From assembly GCA_019677205.1 (NCBI GenBank), contig JAAMXY010004147.1:1-12641 (forward strand): 12,641 bases of DNA, written 5' to 3'. Positions 1 through 7,861 of this stretch are shown in pieces. The DNA comes from Pinguiococcus pyrenoidosus. Its lineage: Eukaryota; Sar; Pinguiophyceae; Pinguiochrysidales; Pinguiochrysidaceae. The notes below the pieces were generated by a model, which was not told the origin of the DNA, ran no database searches, and saw only the letters and a program-made list of their open reading frames with translations. The first letter of the stretch is position 1. Each line of letters opens with the position of its first letter. The translations under genes were made by a program, and so were the position numbers.

Positions 1-507
1 ATTGGCAATGAGATCCGCGCTCGGCTCAAGGACCGTCGACGGAATGATGCTGCCGCCAGTGCACCGAGGATTCTCACGGACGCGTCCGCGCACAACGATA
101 ACCGTCAGGCCGTCCTTCTCCGCCACGGTGCCAGACACGTCGGCGCAGTCACCGACGCCCAGGGTATTGTAGTAGTCGCCGTAGTCCTCCCAGTACGTCA
201 AGCTGCCGCCGCCAAGGTCGACCTGGATGCCCGCAATGGGCTCTCGCGACTGCGGATCGGTCACGATCGTGAACTGCGTAGTGTTCAATCCGTCGATCTC
301 CTCGGTCCAGACCGCCGTGATGATGCCGCTCACCGCCAGGCGCTTGCCATCGAACTGGGACGGGAAGCAGCTGTCGGCAAAGTTGCCATCCTCAACGAAA
401 TTCTGGACGTCAAAGATGGACTTGAAGCCCAAGAATGGAGGCAAAGCGGCTGCTTGGGTCGCCAAGACAACGGCGAGAACGCCAGTGAGAATCGCGCTTC
501 CTGCCAT
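1..507 (-). CDS. Secreted protein with nuclease-type OB-fold-like domain (partial, 3' part off window)
   Basis: Reading the minus strand from the ATG at 507 gives 169 codons without a stop, running off the left edge, so only the N-terminal part is present. Residues 1-21 form a clear signal peptide: a short start, a hydrophobic core of L, V and A, and an A-rich cleavage region just before LPPF. The protein is therefore probably secreted or enters the ER. From about residue 57 the pattern VSGIITAVW..., then a predicted strand ending TIVTDPQ, then VGDCADVSGTVAEKDGLTVI (118-137) resembles the OB-fold found at the N terminus of bacterial-type extracellular nucleases, where a similar VGD-x-V-x-V-x-GTV-x-E pattern occurs. 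This match is from memory of the family pattern and is an inference. Cysteines at 47, 121 and 149 could form disulfides. No nuclease catalytic residues are visible in this part. There is no other in-frame ATG nearby, and the signal peptide supports this start. Confidence 0.72.
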   Translation of the reverse strand, partial: MAGSAILTGVLAVVLATQAAALPPFLGFKSIFDVQNFVEDGNFADSCFPSQFDGKRLAVSGIITAVWTEEIDGLNTTQFTIVTDPQSREPIAGIQVDLGGGSLTYWEDYGDYYNTLGVGDCADVSGTVAEKDGLTVIVVRGRVRENPRCTGGSIIPSTVLEPSADLIAN

Positions 508-1742
508 GATGCTTTTGGATCTGAGGTTTGAGTGGGAATTTGCTTGCTCGTTTTGAACTGCTACACCAAGCAGCGATCTGCAGGTGACAGGCTGTGATGG
601 CGATACACTGGGCTTGCGGGTTCTGCTCGAATGTTTCGTGCCGATTCAAGAAAGATTCAGAAGTTCCGCAAATCATCGCAGCGTGCTTGGACTGCATGCG
701 AACAAGTGCGAAGACTCGAGCAAGAGACGCGTCGAGTCGATGTGACAGAGAGGCGGACTTTTGGCCGCCTCCGTCACTTTTTGGGGAACTTGTGTCGATA
801 CTTTAGCATCCGGTTGCTCTTCTGAAATCCTGCTGAGGTCAGCGGGAAAGGAAACTTCCATCCCGAGCGAATCAAGAGTGGAATCTCCAGAAGCGGTGCA
901 AGGTCGCATTCCATATTCCTCGGTTCTTCAGCGGCTCGGCAAGCGGCCGTTGTCTCGGTGGCTTCCAGGACCAATCCAGGAAGTTCGGAAAGTGCAGCCG
1001 AACATCCTCTCAGCCATCTGATCCAGGATCTTCCTGCTCGATATCTTCGAACTAACCGTCGGACTCTGCGGTTTCTAGGGAAGGTGTGGAAGGTTCTTAC
1101 ACCTCCCTGTTTGGGGAAGTCACTGGCATTGGCATGGCATGGCTTCATGGCGCTTGGGGGAGACAAGCTTCCTTGTGTCCCAAAGGATTCGAAGAGTAGG
1201 AGGGATGGCTTCTTTCATGTGCTTTTCAAACGAGAGGCATTCAAGACAGAAGCTTCGCACGCATCTGAAACTCATGGGCGCTCCGCAGCGAAGGCCAGAC
1301 GAGAAATCGGCACCCTACCAAGTTTAGTCTAATGCCGACTTCTGTGTTTTGGGGCGAAGAGTCTCCGGCTGCGCTCCGTCTTCCTGAGGGTCGGATGGCT
1401 TCAGGACGTTCGTCGCTTCTCCAACTGTCTGACAGGAAGTGAGACCCTCTCGTAGCTGACCTTGTCGGTGGTACGGAGAAGACCTGATGCGGAAACGATT
1501 CTCAGGCTGTGGCCAAGGTTGGCGGCCGCACTATCGCCGCTGAGATCGACTGGCGACGAAGGATCCCTCGGCAAAAGCCCCGGTCAGCACGATGTGGCTC
1601 TTCAAAAGCGCTGAGATGTATGCAGGGCGCCAGGCTCGTTGGCGTCGTGAAGTTCAAGCATTGCGTCATTGGCATGATGGTGTTTCCATGTTCTTCGCCT
1701 TGAAGTTTCTGTTCCTCTGATCGCCCGGAAACGATGGAAACG

Positions 1743-1779
1743 ATGGATGGATAGATAGATAGATAGATGGATGGATAGA
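1743..1779. repeat. GATA/GATG tetranucleotide microsatellite
   Basis: About nine tetranucleotide units run as GATG, GATG, four GATA-type units, then GATG, GATG, GATA. This is a short imperfect simple repeat in non-coding DNA about 0.4 kb upstream of VPS26. Its even arrangement, with GATA units flanked by GATG units, suggests slippage plus point changes. No function is implied. Confidence 0.9.
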
Positions 1780-2061
1780 CGGCAGAAGAAGGAGAAAGAA
1801 GACAACTTCCACATAGACTCTTCACCATCAGGATGAGCCGACAGCACTTTGACACAAGCTGCTCAGGGTGAAGTCAAGTGTTCTTCCTCTTCATCATCAT
1901 GCTGTCCTCCTCCGATCCAAATCCAATGCCCACCTGCCCGTCTCGGCTGCGTTGCTTCATCAAACTCTCACGCGGTGCCTCTGCCGACCTTCTAAGCGCT
2001 CTTCCCTATCTCACGTGCTTTCCATCACAAGAACGTCGACATCCACCTCCACCTCCACACA

Positions 2062-2091
2062 CTCCCCAGGAGCCCTTCTCCCCAGGAGCCC
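2062..2091 (+). repeat. 14-bp tandem direct repeat in the VPS26 leader
   Basis: CTCCCCAGGAGCCC occurs exactly at 2062-2075 and again at 2078-2091, followed by a partial third copy, CTCCCCAAGAG, at 2094-2104. The unit also contains an imperfect self-complement (CTCC...GGAG). It lies about 100 bases upstream of the VPS26 start and may be promoter or 5' leader sequence. Confidence 0.8.
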
Positions 2092-2185
2092 ATCTCCCCA
2101 AGAGGAGGGACTTCCCCTTTCCGTCCGTCACAGCCGGCGGCGCCACAGGATCTCTCCGCAGCTTTGCGCCGCCAGACGCCTCAGC

Positions 2186-3282
2186 ATGTCGCTCTTCGGC
2201 TTCGGCAGCGGCGCCACTTGCTCGGTGGAGCTGAGGAACGTGGAGGGCCGCGGCAGCATGGTGGCCCGAGGCGGGCGCGGCGCGCTGGAGAAGAAGTTGT
2301 TCGTGTTCGCCAGCAACGAGGACATCTCCGGCACTGCAGTGGTGAGTCTGCCCATGGGCCGCACGCTGGAGCACCAGGGCATCCGCGTGGAGTTGCTGGG
2401 GCAGATCCAGATCGCGCACGACCGCAACAGCGTGGATACCTTCGTGGCGCTGGCGAGAGATCTGGCGCCCGCGGGCCTTCTCACGGACTCCGCCAGCTTC
2501 GACTTCGACTTCCGCGACGTGGACAAGCCCTACGAGAGCTACTACGGCCTCAACGTGCGCCTGCGCTACCTCGTCCGCATCAGCATCCTGCGCAGCTACG
2601 CCACCAGCAACCTGGAGAAGGAGGAGGTGCGGAAGCCCCACACGGAACAAGCCAAGGCCGACGCAGAACTTTTTTTGAATTTCCTTCTTGCGGGGGGGGG
2701 CACGTAGGAATTTGCGATCCAGCTGGTGCAGCCGCCGCCGGAGGCGGCGGCTGCCATCAAGATGGAAGTGGGCATCGAGGACTGCCTGCACATCGAGTTC
2801 GAGTACAACCAGGGCAAGTATCACCTGAAGGACTGCCTGGAGGGCAAGGTGGATTTCCTCCTCGTGCGCATCAAGATCAAGTTCATGGAGCTGGCCATCA
2901 TCCGACGGGAATCCGCGGGGGCTGGCTCCAGCGTGGTCAATGAGAGCGAGACCGTCACAAAGGTAAGTGCAGCTCCTTCCTGGCCTCTCTGAGCACAGGA
3001 GGCCTCGTTGCGGTGAGTGATGTTCTCTCTCTCGGATGCTGCGTCAAATAGTTCGAGGTCATGGATGGGGTGCCAGTGAAGGGCGAGACGATCCCGCTGC
3101 GTCTTTACTTGTCGCCCCTGGACCTCACGCCCACCTTCCGAGGCGTGCACAACAAGTTTAGCGTCAAGTACTACGTCAACCTCGTGCTCGTGGACGAAGA
3201 GGACCGGAGGTATTTCAAGCAGCAGGAGATCCACATCTGGCGGAGGGACATGGACGGCGCAGAGGCCGCCGAAGAGGAATGA
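2186..3282 (+). CDS. VPS26: VPS26 retromer subunit (three exons)
   Basis: Exons 2186-2626, 2708-2962 and 3052-3282, all joined in phase 0, give 308 residues, close to the roughly 300-330 of the family. VPS26 is the arrestin-fold subunit of the retromer cargo-selective complex with VPS35 and VPS29. It acts on the cytosolic face of endosomes to return receptors to the Golgi or plasma membrane. Recognisable blocks in order: MSLFGFGS start; LEHQGIRVE (61-69); [20 protein letters not shown] (109-128), here only slightly different from family members; [18 protein letters not shown] in exon 2, followed by YHLKD and [39 protein letters not shown] and IWRR in exon 3. The C terminus is short and acidic (EAAEEE). 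Start: the family's usual MSLFGFG is at 2186, although the frame stays open 106 codons further upstream to an ATG at 1868. The 3' end faces the SERBP1-like gene 252 bases away. Confidence 0.96.
2627..2707 (+). other. VPS26 intron 1 (81 bp)
   Basis: The donor is GAG|gtgcgg and the acceptor cacgtag|GAA. Removing it joins ...SNLEKEE to [12 protein letters not shown]..., restoring the usual VPS26 layout. A T7 tract and TTTCCTTCTT form the pyrimidine stretch. A run of nine G bases (2692-2700) sits unusually between that stretch and the acceptor. If the intron is retained, the frame ends at a TAG that is part of the acceptor itself. Confidence 0.88.
2963..3051 (+). other. VPS26 intron 2 (89 bp)
   Basis: The donor AAG|gtaagt is a perfect consensus and the acceptor is caaatag|TTC. 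Splicing joins NESETVTK to [12 protein letters not shown], matching the contiguous family block. CTCTCTCTC lies upstream of the acceptor. Confidence 0.93.
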
Positions 3283-3534
3283 GAGCGGTGGCCTCTGCCA
3301 ATGTGTTGAAGAGCGGAAGAGGTGAAGAGGCAGTGATGGACGCTTGACATTTGACAGGTCAGCTTGGCTGCGCGGCATTTCACTCGCGCCGAAGCCAAGG
3401 GAAGGTCAAAAAGCGCTGTAGTGATGAACGAGCTATCACTGTGCTTACAATCCATCGCCTCCTGAAGGAGTCGTCTGCTCTCATCCCAGAAGCCCATCGT
3501 CCTACCAAACTAAGCCAACGTGCGGGTTTGAGAC
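3283..3534. other. Convergent spacer between VPS26 and the SERBP1-like gene
   Basis: These 252 bases hold the 3' ends of two converging genes. I see no canonical AATAAA signal on either strand and no open frame with protein-like features. Confidence 0.6.
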
Positions 3535-4584
3535 CTACCCGAGCGTGGGGAAGGCGGAGAGATCGTTCACGTTAACAGACTGCTGCGAGCCACGGCCGCC
3601 AGCACGGCCTCTTCGATCTGCCCGACCGTCCCGCCCTCCACGACCTCCGCGACCTCCTCTTGCGCCGCGGCCCTCGCGCTCACCACGAGCGCCTCGTCCG
3701 CCTCCGCGGCCTCCTCCACGGCCTCCTCCACGGCCTCCACGGCCTCCTCCGCGGCCGCCTCCACGGCGAGGACGCTCATCGCCAGGCGCCGCGCCGGAGT
3801 TGTGGCGGAACGCCACATCCGTGACGAGCTCGGTCTTGGCCGTCTTCTCGCGGTACTGCTTGTTCTTGATGCCCGTCACGCCATTGACCAGCACGTCGTC
3901 CTCCGCGGGGCCGGCACGCTCCACCACGCCGTCGAGCGTCTCCACCTCCCGCGCCGCTCTGGCCGCGAACAGCTCTGCGTTCTGGCCAGCGCTCAGCTCC
4001 TGGCGCCGGAGCTCCTCATACTCGTCCAGCGTGCGAGTGGGCTCCTCCGGCTCCGGCTCCGGCTCCGGCTCCGCCTCTGCGTCGTCGTCGCCCGCGAGCA
4101 GCTGCTCCTTGTCGGCCAGCAGCTCTGCGCCGTCTGGCGCGTCGCCGGCGTTGCTAGGCACGTTCTCCGCGTTGGCCAGGTCTCGCTCGTCCTCCTCCTC
4201 TTCCTTGGCGTCCTTGACCGCGCGAGAGCCCTGCTCGGCCAGCTCGCTGCCCGGGGCGCCCCAGTTGCGCTTGCCGGCGCCGTTCTTCTTGGTCTCCTTG
4301 CCGCGCCCGCTGCCGCTGCGCCGGTCGTAGTCTCTCTTGCGCGGGTTGTGGCTCTCGTTCCGCCGGAAACTCTTGCTGGCGTGGCCTCCGCGGCGTCGCG
4401 GACGCGCGCTAGGCGCGCTGCTGTCGCCGCGCGTCTCGCTCGGCGTCACTTCGGCCGTGGGGCGAGACGTACTGGGCGGCCGCCCCGCCGTCTTGGCGCG
4501 CGCCGGCGCCTTGGTGGGCGCGCGCCGACTGCCGCCCTCGTCGTCCGAGTCCAGCAGACTGAAAGGATTGCTCAGGGCCGCCAT
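3535..4584 (-). CDS. Stm1/SERBP1/HABP4-family ribosome- and RNA-binding protein
   Basis: A single exon of 349 residues. Family hallmarks in order: NPFSLLDSDDE (6-16), as in the Stm1-type N terminus; a basic Ser/Arg/Pro linker; RDYDRRSGSGRGKETKKNGA (84-103) followed by GKRNWG, the characteristic RHSG(T/S)GRG...GAGRGNWG signature of SERBP1/HABP4 proteins; an acidic stretch with a four-fold EP repeat (172-179); TLDEYEELRRQE (185-196); an RGG/RGGG-rich region (262-333); and a final NDLSAFPTLG, like the family's short aromatic tail. Known members bind mRNA and idle 80S ribosomes, threading through the mRNA channel with eEF2 bound, and RGG boxes are often arginine-methylated. A cytoplasmic ribosome-preservation role is inferred. 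The ATG at 4584 is in a good Kozak-like setting (GCCATGG) and begins the conserved N terminus, so the 96 open codons upstream are rejected. The gene is divergent from the 5364 gene across 779 bases. Confidence 0.93.
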   Translation of the reverse strand: MAALSNPFSLLDSDDEGGSRRAPTKAPARAKTAGRPPSTSRPTAEVTPSETRGDSSAPSARPRRRGGHASKSFRRNESHNPRKRDYDRRSGSGRGKETKKNGAGKRNWGAPGSELAEQGSRAVKDAKEEEEDERDLANAENVPSNAGDAPDGAELLADKEQLLAGDDDAEAEPEPEPEPEEPTRTLDEYEELRRQELSAGQNAELFAARAAREVETLDGVVERAGPAEDDVLVNGVTGIKNKQYREKTAKTELVTDVAFRHNSGAAPGDERPRRGGGRGGGRGGRGGGRGGGRGGGRGARGEREGRGARGGRGGRGGRDGRADRRGRAGGRGSQQSVNVNDLSAFPTLG

Positions 4585-4704
4585 GGCGTTGGAATTCCAA
4601 AGCGCGCGGACGCGCGGATGAACGACACTGAGCGGCTTTGAACGCGTCTCGTTGCGGGGCTCTATGACAGCGGGATAGAGCGGGCGTTGGATACACTGGT
4701 TCCG

Positions 4705-4724
4705 GGGTTTCATTGGAGGAGAAC
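4705..4724 (-). promoter_or_regulatory. CCAAT-containing element shared with the 6659-9511 gene
   Basis: The plus-strand text GGGTTTCATTGGAGNAGAAC occurs here (N = G) and at 9699-9718 (N = C), matching at 19 of 20 positions. On the minus strand, the coding sense of both downstream genes, it reads with TCCAATGAAAC at its core. This copy lies 121 bases upstream of the SERBP1-like ATG. It is a plausible shared promoter or initiator element. Confidence 0.5.
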
Positions 4725-4750
4725 ATATCTGGGATTTTTGTCGGGTTCTG

Positions 4751-4773
4751 GATACAGTAGGAGATACAGTAGG
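4751..4773. repeat. Tandem GATACAGTAGG pair
   Basis: The 11-mer GATACAGTAGG occurs at 4751-4761 and 4763-4773, with one base between the copies. A related GTACAGTAG follows near 4798. All lie within the divergent promoter region. Confidence 0.75.
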
Positions 4774-4816
4774 TTGGGGGGGGGATCGTTCCGTTCGTAC
4801 AGTAGTACAAGGAGTA

Positions 4817-4832
4817 ACAGTCAAGTGACTGT
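4817..4832. promoter_or_regulatory. Perfect palindrome with TGACT half-sites
   Basis: ACAGTCA-AG-TGACTGT has two perfect seven-base arms around a two-base centre. Such a compact dyad is more like a dimeric transcription-factor site than a hairpin. TGACT half-sites are typical of bZIP proteins, but the factor is unknown. Confidence 0.45.
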
Positions 4833-4995
4833 GACGATATCCAGTGGATCGTGGACCAATCATGAGCAGCACTTGCGGGGTTTTGCACTATTCTCCCATG
4901 ATACGCGGTCGATAACCGGTGTCTTCTCTTTTTGGGCCTGCGCGGATTTCGACGTCGGAGTGACGCCCCAGCGGAAGCCAAAGTATAGCGTCAGA

Positions 4996-5047
4996 CGCTC
5001 TCAGCTGGTACGCCCGAAAGTCCATGATCCACGAAAGGCTGAGAGCG
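4996..5047. repeat. Inverted repeat, 10-base perfect arms
   Basis: CGCTCTCAGC at 4996-5005 and its exact reverse complement GCTGAGAGCG at 5038-5047 flank a 32-base loop. A further TCTCAGC...GCTGAGA pair follows within about 20 bases (5069-5089), so the same core recurs. The repeats lie about 320-370 bases upstream of the 5364 gene. Confidence 0.75.
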
Positions 5048-5091
5048 ACGAAAAGCGAAAAGTGGCGATCTCAGCGAAGTCAGCTGAGACT

Positions 5092-5110
5092 CTGCGCAGA
5101 CACTGCGCAG
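5092..5110. repeat. Twin self-complementary octamers CTGCGCAG
   Basis: CTGCGCAG, a perfect eight-base palindrome, occurs at 5092-5099 and 5103-5110 with three bases between. The centre-to-centre distance of 11 bases is about one helical turn, which would place two bound dimers on the same face of the DNA. Confidence 0.7.
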
Positions 5111-5363
5111 CGAATCGACAACTTCAGAAGAGAAAAGAGCGCATGAAAGACGCTTTGAGCGAAGTGTGGAGATTCTACGGCCGAAGTACCACATCTAGAC
5201 ACCCGACGCTCCGAAATCCTACTGAATCGCCACGAAGTTTGGACAGTTTGTGCTAAAGAACAGCTGCGGACCGCGTTTCGGAGTCGGTTTAAATCCGCTC
5301 TTGGAGGTTTGGGCGCCAACGTCTCCTCCTGATTCGCCCTCTCGTTTCCGTTTGTAGGACAAG

Positions 5364-6269
5364 ATGGGCGGCTCTCTGGGCAAATGGGACGCAGAAGCGC
5401 CCGGCAGATCGACGAATCCCGAAGACGAGCTGAACAACAGCATCTTGAGCCATCCCGGCCAGAACACCGCCGCTCTGGCCACTGTGCAGGCCACGAAGAT
5501 GCTGAACGCCGAGTGGCGCAGCAACAAATGCGAGGACAAGGCCAGCGGCGACTCGGTGGCCTGTGAGAACCTCAAGACGGCCATGCTGCAGCTGGGTTTT
5601 CCCCTGCCGGGCGAGAAGATCCGGCCTGACCTACCCGACATGTACCTGGGCACGCCCATGATCGTGACGGAGCCCACCAGGTTGGTCAGCATGGAAGACG
5701 CCGAGCGCAAGACCAGCTGCGTAGACAAGTGCGGCTTCGTCGTGGGGGCGCTAGGAAGCGCACTGGCCGGCACTGTTGCGTACCAGGTATCGTTTTTTCA
5801 ACTCCTCCCTGTCGCGGAGACACCCAGGAACAACGGACTTACCACTCGCACATCCTTGCGGATCTGCTCGCGCAGTCGGTGCACAGCTCTTTCCCCAGCG
5901 TGGGACAGGGCGTCCCGGCGGAGAGCGCGGAGCACATCCGCGCGGCGCTGTACACGAGCGGTGCGATCCTGGCTGGTGGCGCCGCCCACGCCGCGTGCAC
6001 GCACTACTGCAACAGCGGGGCTCCGCCAAAGGTGCGACCGGGCATGTGTTTACGCCTCGTCCTGTTGCTTGCTATCATCACTTGATTCTCACGACCAAAA
6101 CAAAAACCTTGCGCGTCGGTCCTGCCAGGTCCACTTCGCTCCCGAGGAGCCGTTCATCCTGCAGGGCGTCTACGAGCATGAGGCGAAGGGACTGCAGGGA
6201 ATTGAGGCCTTCCGGTCGTACGTGGCGAAGACCACGAGCCACGATAGCAGCACAGGCGACTATCGTTAG
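5364..6269 (+). CDS. Unrecognised 255-residue protein with Gly/Ala-rich hydrophobic segments and CX3C pairs (three exons)
   Basis: Exons 5364-5786, 5828-6031 and 6129-6269, all phase 0, give 255 residues. I do not recognise the family. Visible features: an MGGSLGKW start (glycine at position 2, possibly acylated, untested); a hydrophilic region to about 115 with C56 and C67; a CX3C pair at 119/123 leading directly into a glycine-zipper-like hydrophobic segment GFVVGALGSALAGTVAYQ (124-141); a second Gly/Ala-rich segment at about 182-197 (LYTSGAILAGGAAHAA) ending in another CX3C pair (198/202); and a hydrophilic tail ending GDYR. The layout could suit a small organelle-membrane protein with two helices capped by cysteine pairs, but this is inference. 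It lacks the CX9C pattern of CHCH proteins, and its CX3C pairs are much farther apart than in small Tim proteins. The start at 5364 is the first ATG, with AAG immediately before it. The gene is divergent from the SERBP1-like gene. Confidence 0.78.
   Translation: MGGSLGKWDAEAPGRSTNPEDELNNSILSHPGQNTAALATVQATKMLNAEWRSNKCEDKASGDSVACENLKTAMLQLGFPLPGEKIRPDLPDMYLGTPMIVTEPTRLVSMEDAERKTSCVDKCGFVVGALGSALAGTVAYQVSFFQLLPVAETPRNNGLTTRTSLRICSRSRCTALSPAWDRASRRRARSTSARRCTRAVRSWLVAPPTPRARTTATAGLRQRCDRACVYASSCCLLSSLDSHDQNKNLARRSCQVHFAPEEPFILQGVYEHEAKGLQGIEAFRSYVAKTTSHDSSTGDYR
5787..5827 (+). other. Very short intron (41 bp) in the 5364 gene
   Basis: CAG|gtatcg to cacccag|GAA. It begins GT, ends AG, holds TTTTTTCAACTCCTCCC, and its removal joins two phase-0 open exons. 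At 41 bases it is near the lower limit for spliceosomal introns. Confidence 0.75.
6032..6128 (+). other. Intron 2 (97 bp) in the 5364 gene
   Basis: AAG|gtgcga to cctgccag|GTC. It is more AT-rich than the flanking exons and includes ACTTGATTCTCAC as a possible branch region. It keeps phase 0 between exons 2 and 3. Confidence 0.78.
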
Positions 6270-6658
6270 GATGTGGAGACCGAAGGTTTTGGATCTCTGG
6301 CTGTGGATCTCCTACGATCGTCGGAAGCAGGCACACCGCTCCTTTGTAGATTTGGGTGTTTGGGTGGGGTGTCCTGTGCCGGGCCGACTACCGAAGAAGT
6401 CTGCTGCGCCGCGTTTGGTGAGCTTGGCATATGTCTTTTGCGAGGAGGGGACGGCGGGTGACGGATGTGGAGGAGGAGGTGGTGGGAAAAGTCTTATCTG
6501 TGTGCGAGTACGTGCACGTGTACGTGTACGTGAGAGGAAACGCGAGGAAGGATTATTACATGTCTCAAAGGTCCGGCACGCTTTGGGAGTCCTCCACACC
6601 ACCAGCCTTCCTCCTCTCCGTCAGCTGCATGCTTACTGAAATACGCCACAACGCCACT
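6270..6658. other. Convergent spacer between the 5364 gene and the UBA-like gene
   Basis: These 389 bases hold the 3' ends of both genes. The stretch has a GGAGGAGG/GGTGGTGGG tract (about 6467-6486) and an ACGTGT-type repeat at 6501-6532. There is no convincing gene and no AATAAA. Confidence 0.6.
6501..6532. repeat. Alternating purine-pyrimidine ACGTGT repeat
   Basis: A run of TGTGCGAGTACGTGCACGTG followed by further TACGTG units. It alternates purine and pyrimidine almost throughout, so it could adopt Z-DNA, and contains the CACGTG palindrome. It lies in a 3' flank, so a regulatory role is doubtful. Confidence 0.65.
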
Positions 6659-7785
6659 CTACCCGCTTCCAGTGTTGTAGGTGTTGCGCATGAAGCCCTG
6701 CTGGGATTGGAAGTGCATCTGGTTGCTGGGCATCATCCATTGCTGCGTGCCGGGGGCCCCGGCACCACCGTAGCCGGGTCCGAACATGAGCGCCTGCTGA
6801 TCCTGCATCGGCGTGTTCAGTGCTTGCGATTGCCTCGTCTCGTTCTGGTTGGTCGAGCCGGCGCTGCTTTGGTTTCCGCCGCGCCCGGCTCCGTTGCCGC
6901 CGCTGCCGCCGGAAGATGTGCTTGGCTGGCCCTGGGAGGAGAGGTTCTGGGCCACAACGTAGTCACTGCTGCCGTGCTGCTCATTCGTTGGGTAGGGGCT
7001 GTAGCCCGGCATCGCGCTCTGCATGTAAGGCATCGGCCCTTGGCCGACGGCGTTGTAGGTGCTGCTGGGGTCCATCGGCCCGCCTCCCTGCATCTGTGCG
7101 TACGGCATCCCGATGTTCTGCTGCTGCGGCGCCATGGGGTGCTGGCTTGTCACGCCCTGGTGCCCGCCGATGTGGTGCTGCCCGTGCGGGACGCCGTGTG
7201 CCATCATGCCGTGCTGGTGCGCATGGCTGTTCGGCATGCGCCCGGGAGCGCCGGAGTACATCGCATTCGCCTGCCGATTCGTGCTGGGGCTCGATCCGGA
7301 GTTCGCACCCTGCGCGTTCTCCCCGCGGCCGTGGTGCGCGCTCGACTGCCCCTGGGAGTGGTTCTGCCCTTGCGGCTGGCTCATCTGCTGGCCACTGTAG
7401 CCGCTGAACTGCTGCGGCTGGCCCATGTACTGATTGTACCCATAGTAGTTCTGCGACGGGTAGCCGTACGGCGTGCCATAGTTCGCGTACGGATACGACT
7501 GCATCTGCTGCATTCCCATCCCAGGAGGTGCGTTCGCCGCGTAAGGAGCGTGCGGCATCGACGTGACGGAAGCAGGAGCGCCGGCGACGCTCCCCGCCGC
7601 GGCGCCCTGCGAGCTCGAGGCAGAGGTGGACAGCCCCGCAATCTCCGACGTGACCCCGTCGACGGCCTGCTGGAACTGCTGCTGCGCCTGCATCTGCGGC
7701 TGCGGCTGGCCCGGCGCCTGTGCTTGCTGATGCCCGGCGCCGGGCGGCTGCTGGACCTGCTGCTGCAACTGCTGCTGGTGAACCA

Positions 7786-7861
<76 letters not shown>

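Larger units (their letters stand above)
508..2185. other. Long divergent intergenic region without a recognisable gene
   Basis: About 1.7 kb separates the secreted-protein gene (minus) from VPS26 (plus), so both promoters should lie here. Short open frames exist on both strands (for example 958-1332 plus and 774-1166 minus), but their translations show no family motif, have mixed low-complexity composition and overlap each other in several frames. I see no tRNA, no transposase and no terminal repeats. The last 150 bases before VPS26 are C-rich with CCACCT and CTCCCC repeats, as in a pyrimidine-rich promoter or 5' leader. A GATA/GATG microsatellite lies at 1743-1779. Confidence 0.6.
4585..5363. 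promoter_or_regulatory. Divergent promoter region rich in short palindromes
   Basis: This spacer separates the start codons of the SERBP1-like gene (minus) and the 5364 gene (plus), so it must hold both promoters. Its contents include a CCAAT-containing 20-mer at 4705-4724, a tandem GATACAGTAGG pair, a G9 run (4776-4784), a perfect palindrome at 4817-4832, a 10-base-arm hairpin at 4996-5047 and twin CTGCGCAG octamers at 5092-5110. A CCAAT on the plus strand lies near 4855. Open frames that cross it (4687-5256 plus; 4409-4981 minus) show no protein-like conservation and I do not call them genes. Confidence 0.65.

Noticed and set aside
774-1332. Frames of about 125 codons on both strands in the 5' intergenic region
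   Set aside because: They overlap each other, lack motifs and have no plausible splice-linked partners.
2006-2943. Frames on both strands overlapping VPS26 exon 1 (2006-2824 minus, 2164-2943 plus)
   Set aside because: They are stop-free shadows in GC-rich coding DNA. The VPS26 frame is supported by homology and splice sites.
3545-4641. Long plus-strand frames opposite the SERBP1-like gene (3545-4330, 3802-4641)
   Set aside because: These Pro/Arg/Ser- and Leu/Arg-rich products are the complement of RGG and acidic repeats. The minus strand carries the family signatures.
4687-5256. 189-codon plus-strand frame in the divergent spacer
   Set aside because: No recognisable motif, and it spans several palindromes and a G9 run. 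It ends 107 bases before the real gene start. Better explained as promoter and leader sequence.
5776-6639. 287-codon plus-strand frame across the end of the 5364 gene
   Set aside because: It crosses both introns and the spacer in a frame that does not continue the upstream exon. Arg/Ser-rich with no conserved pattern.
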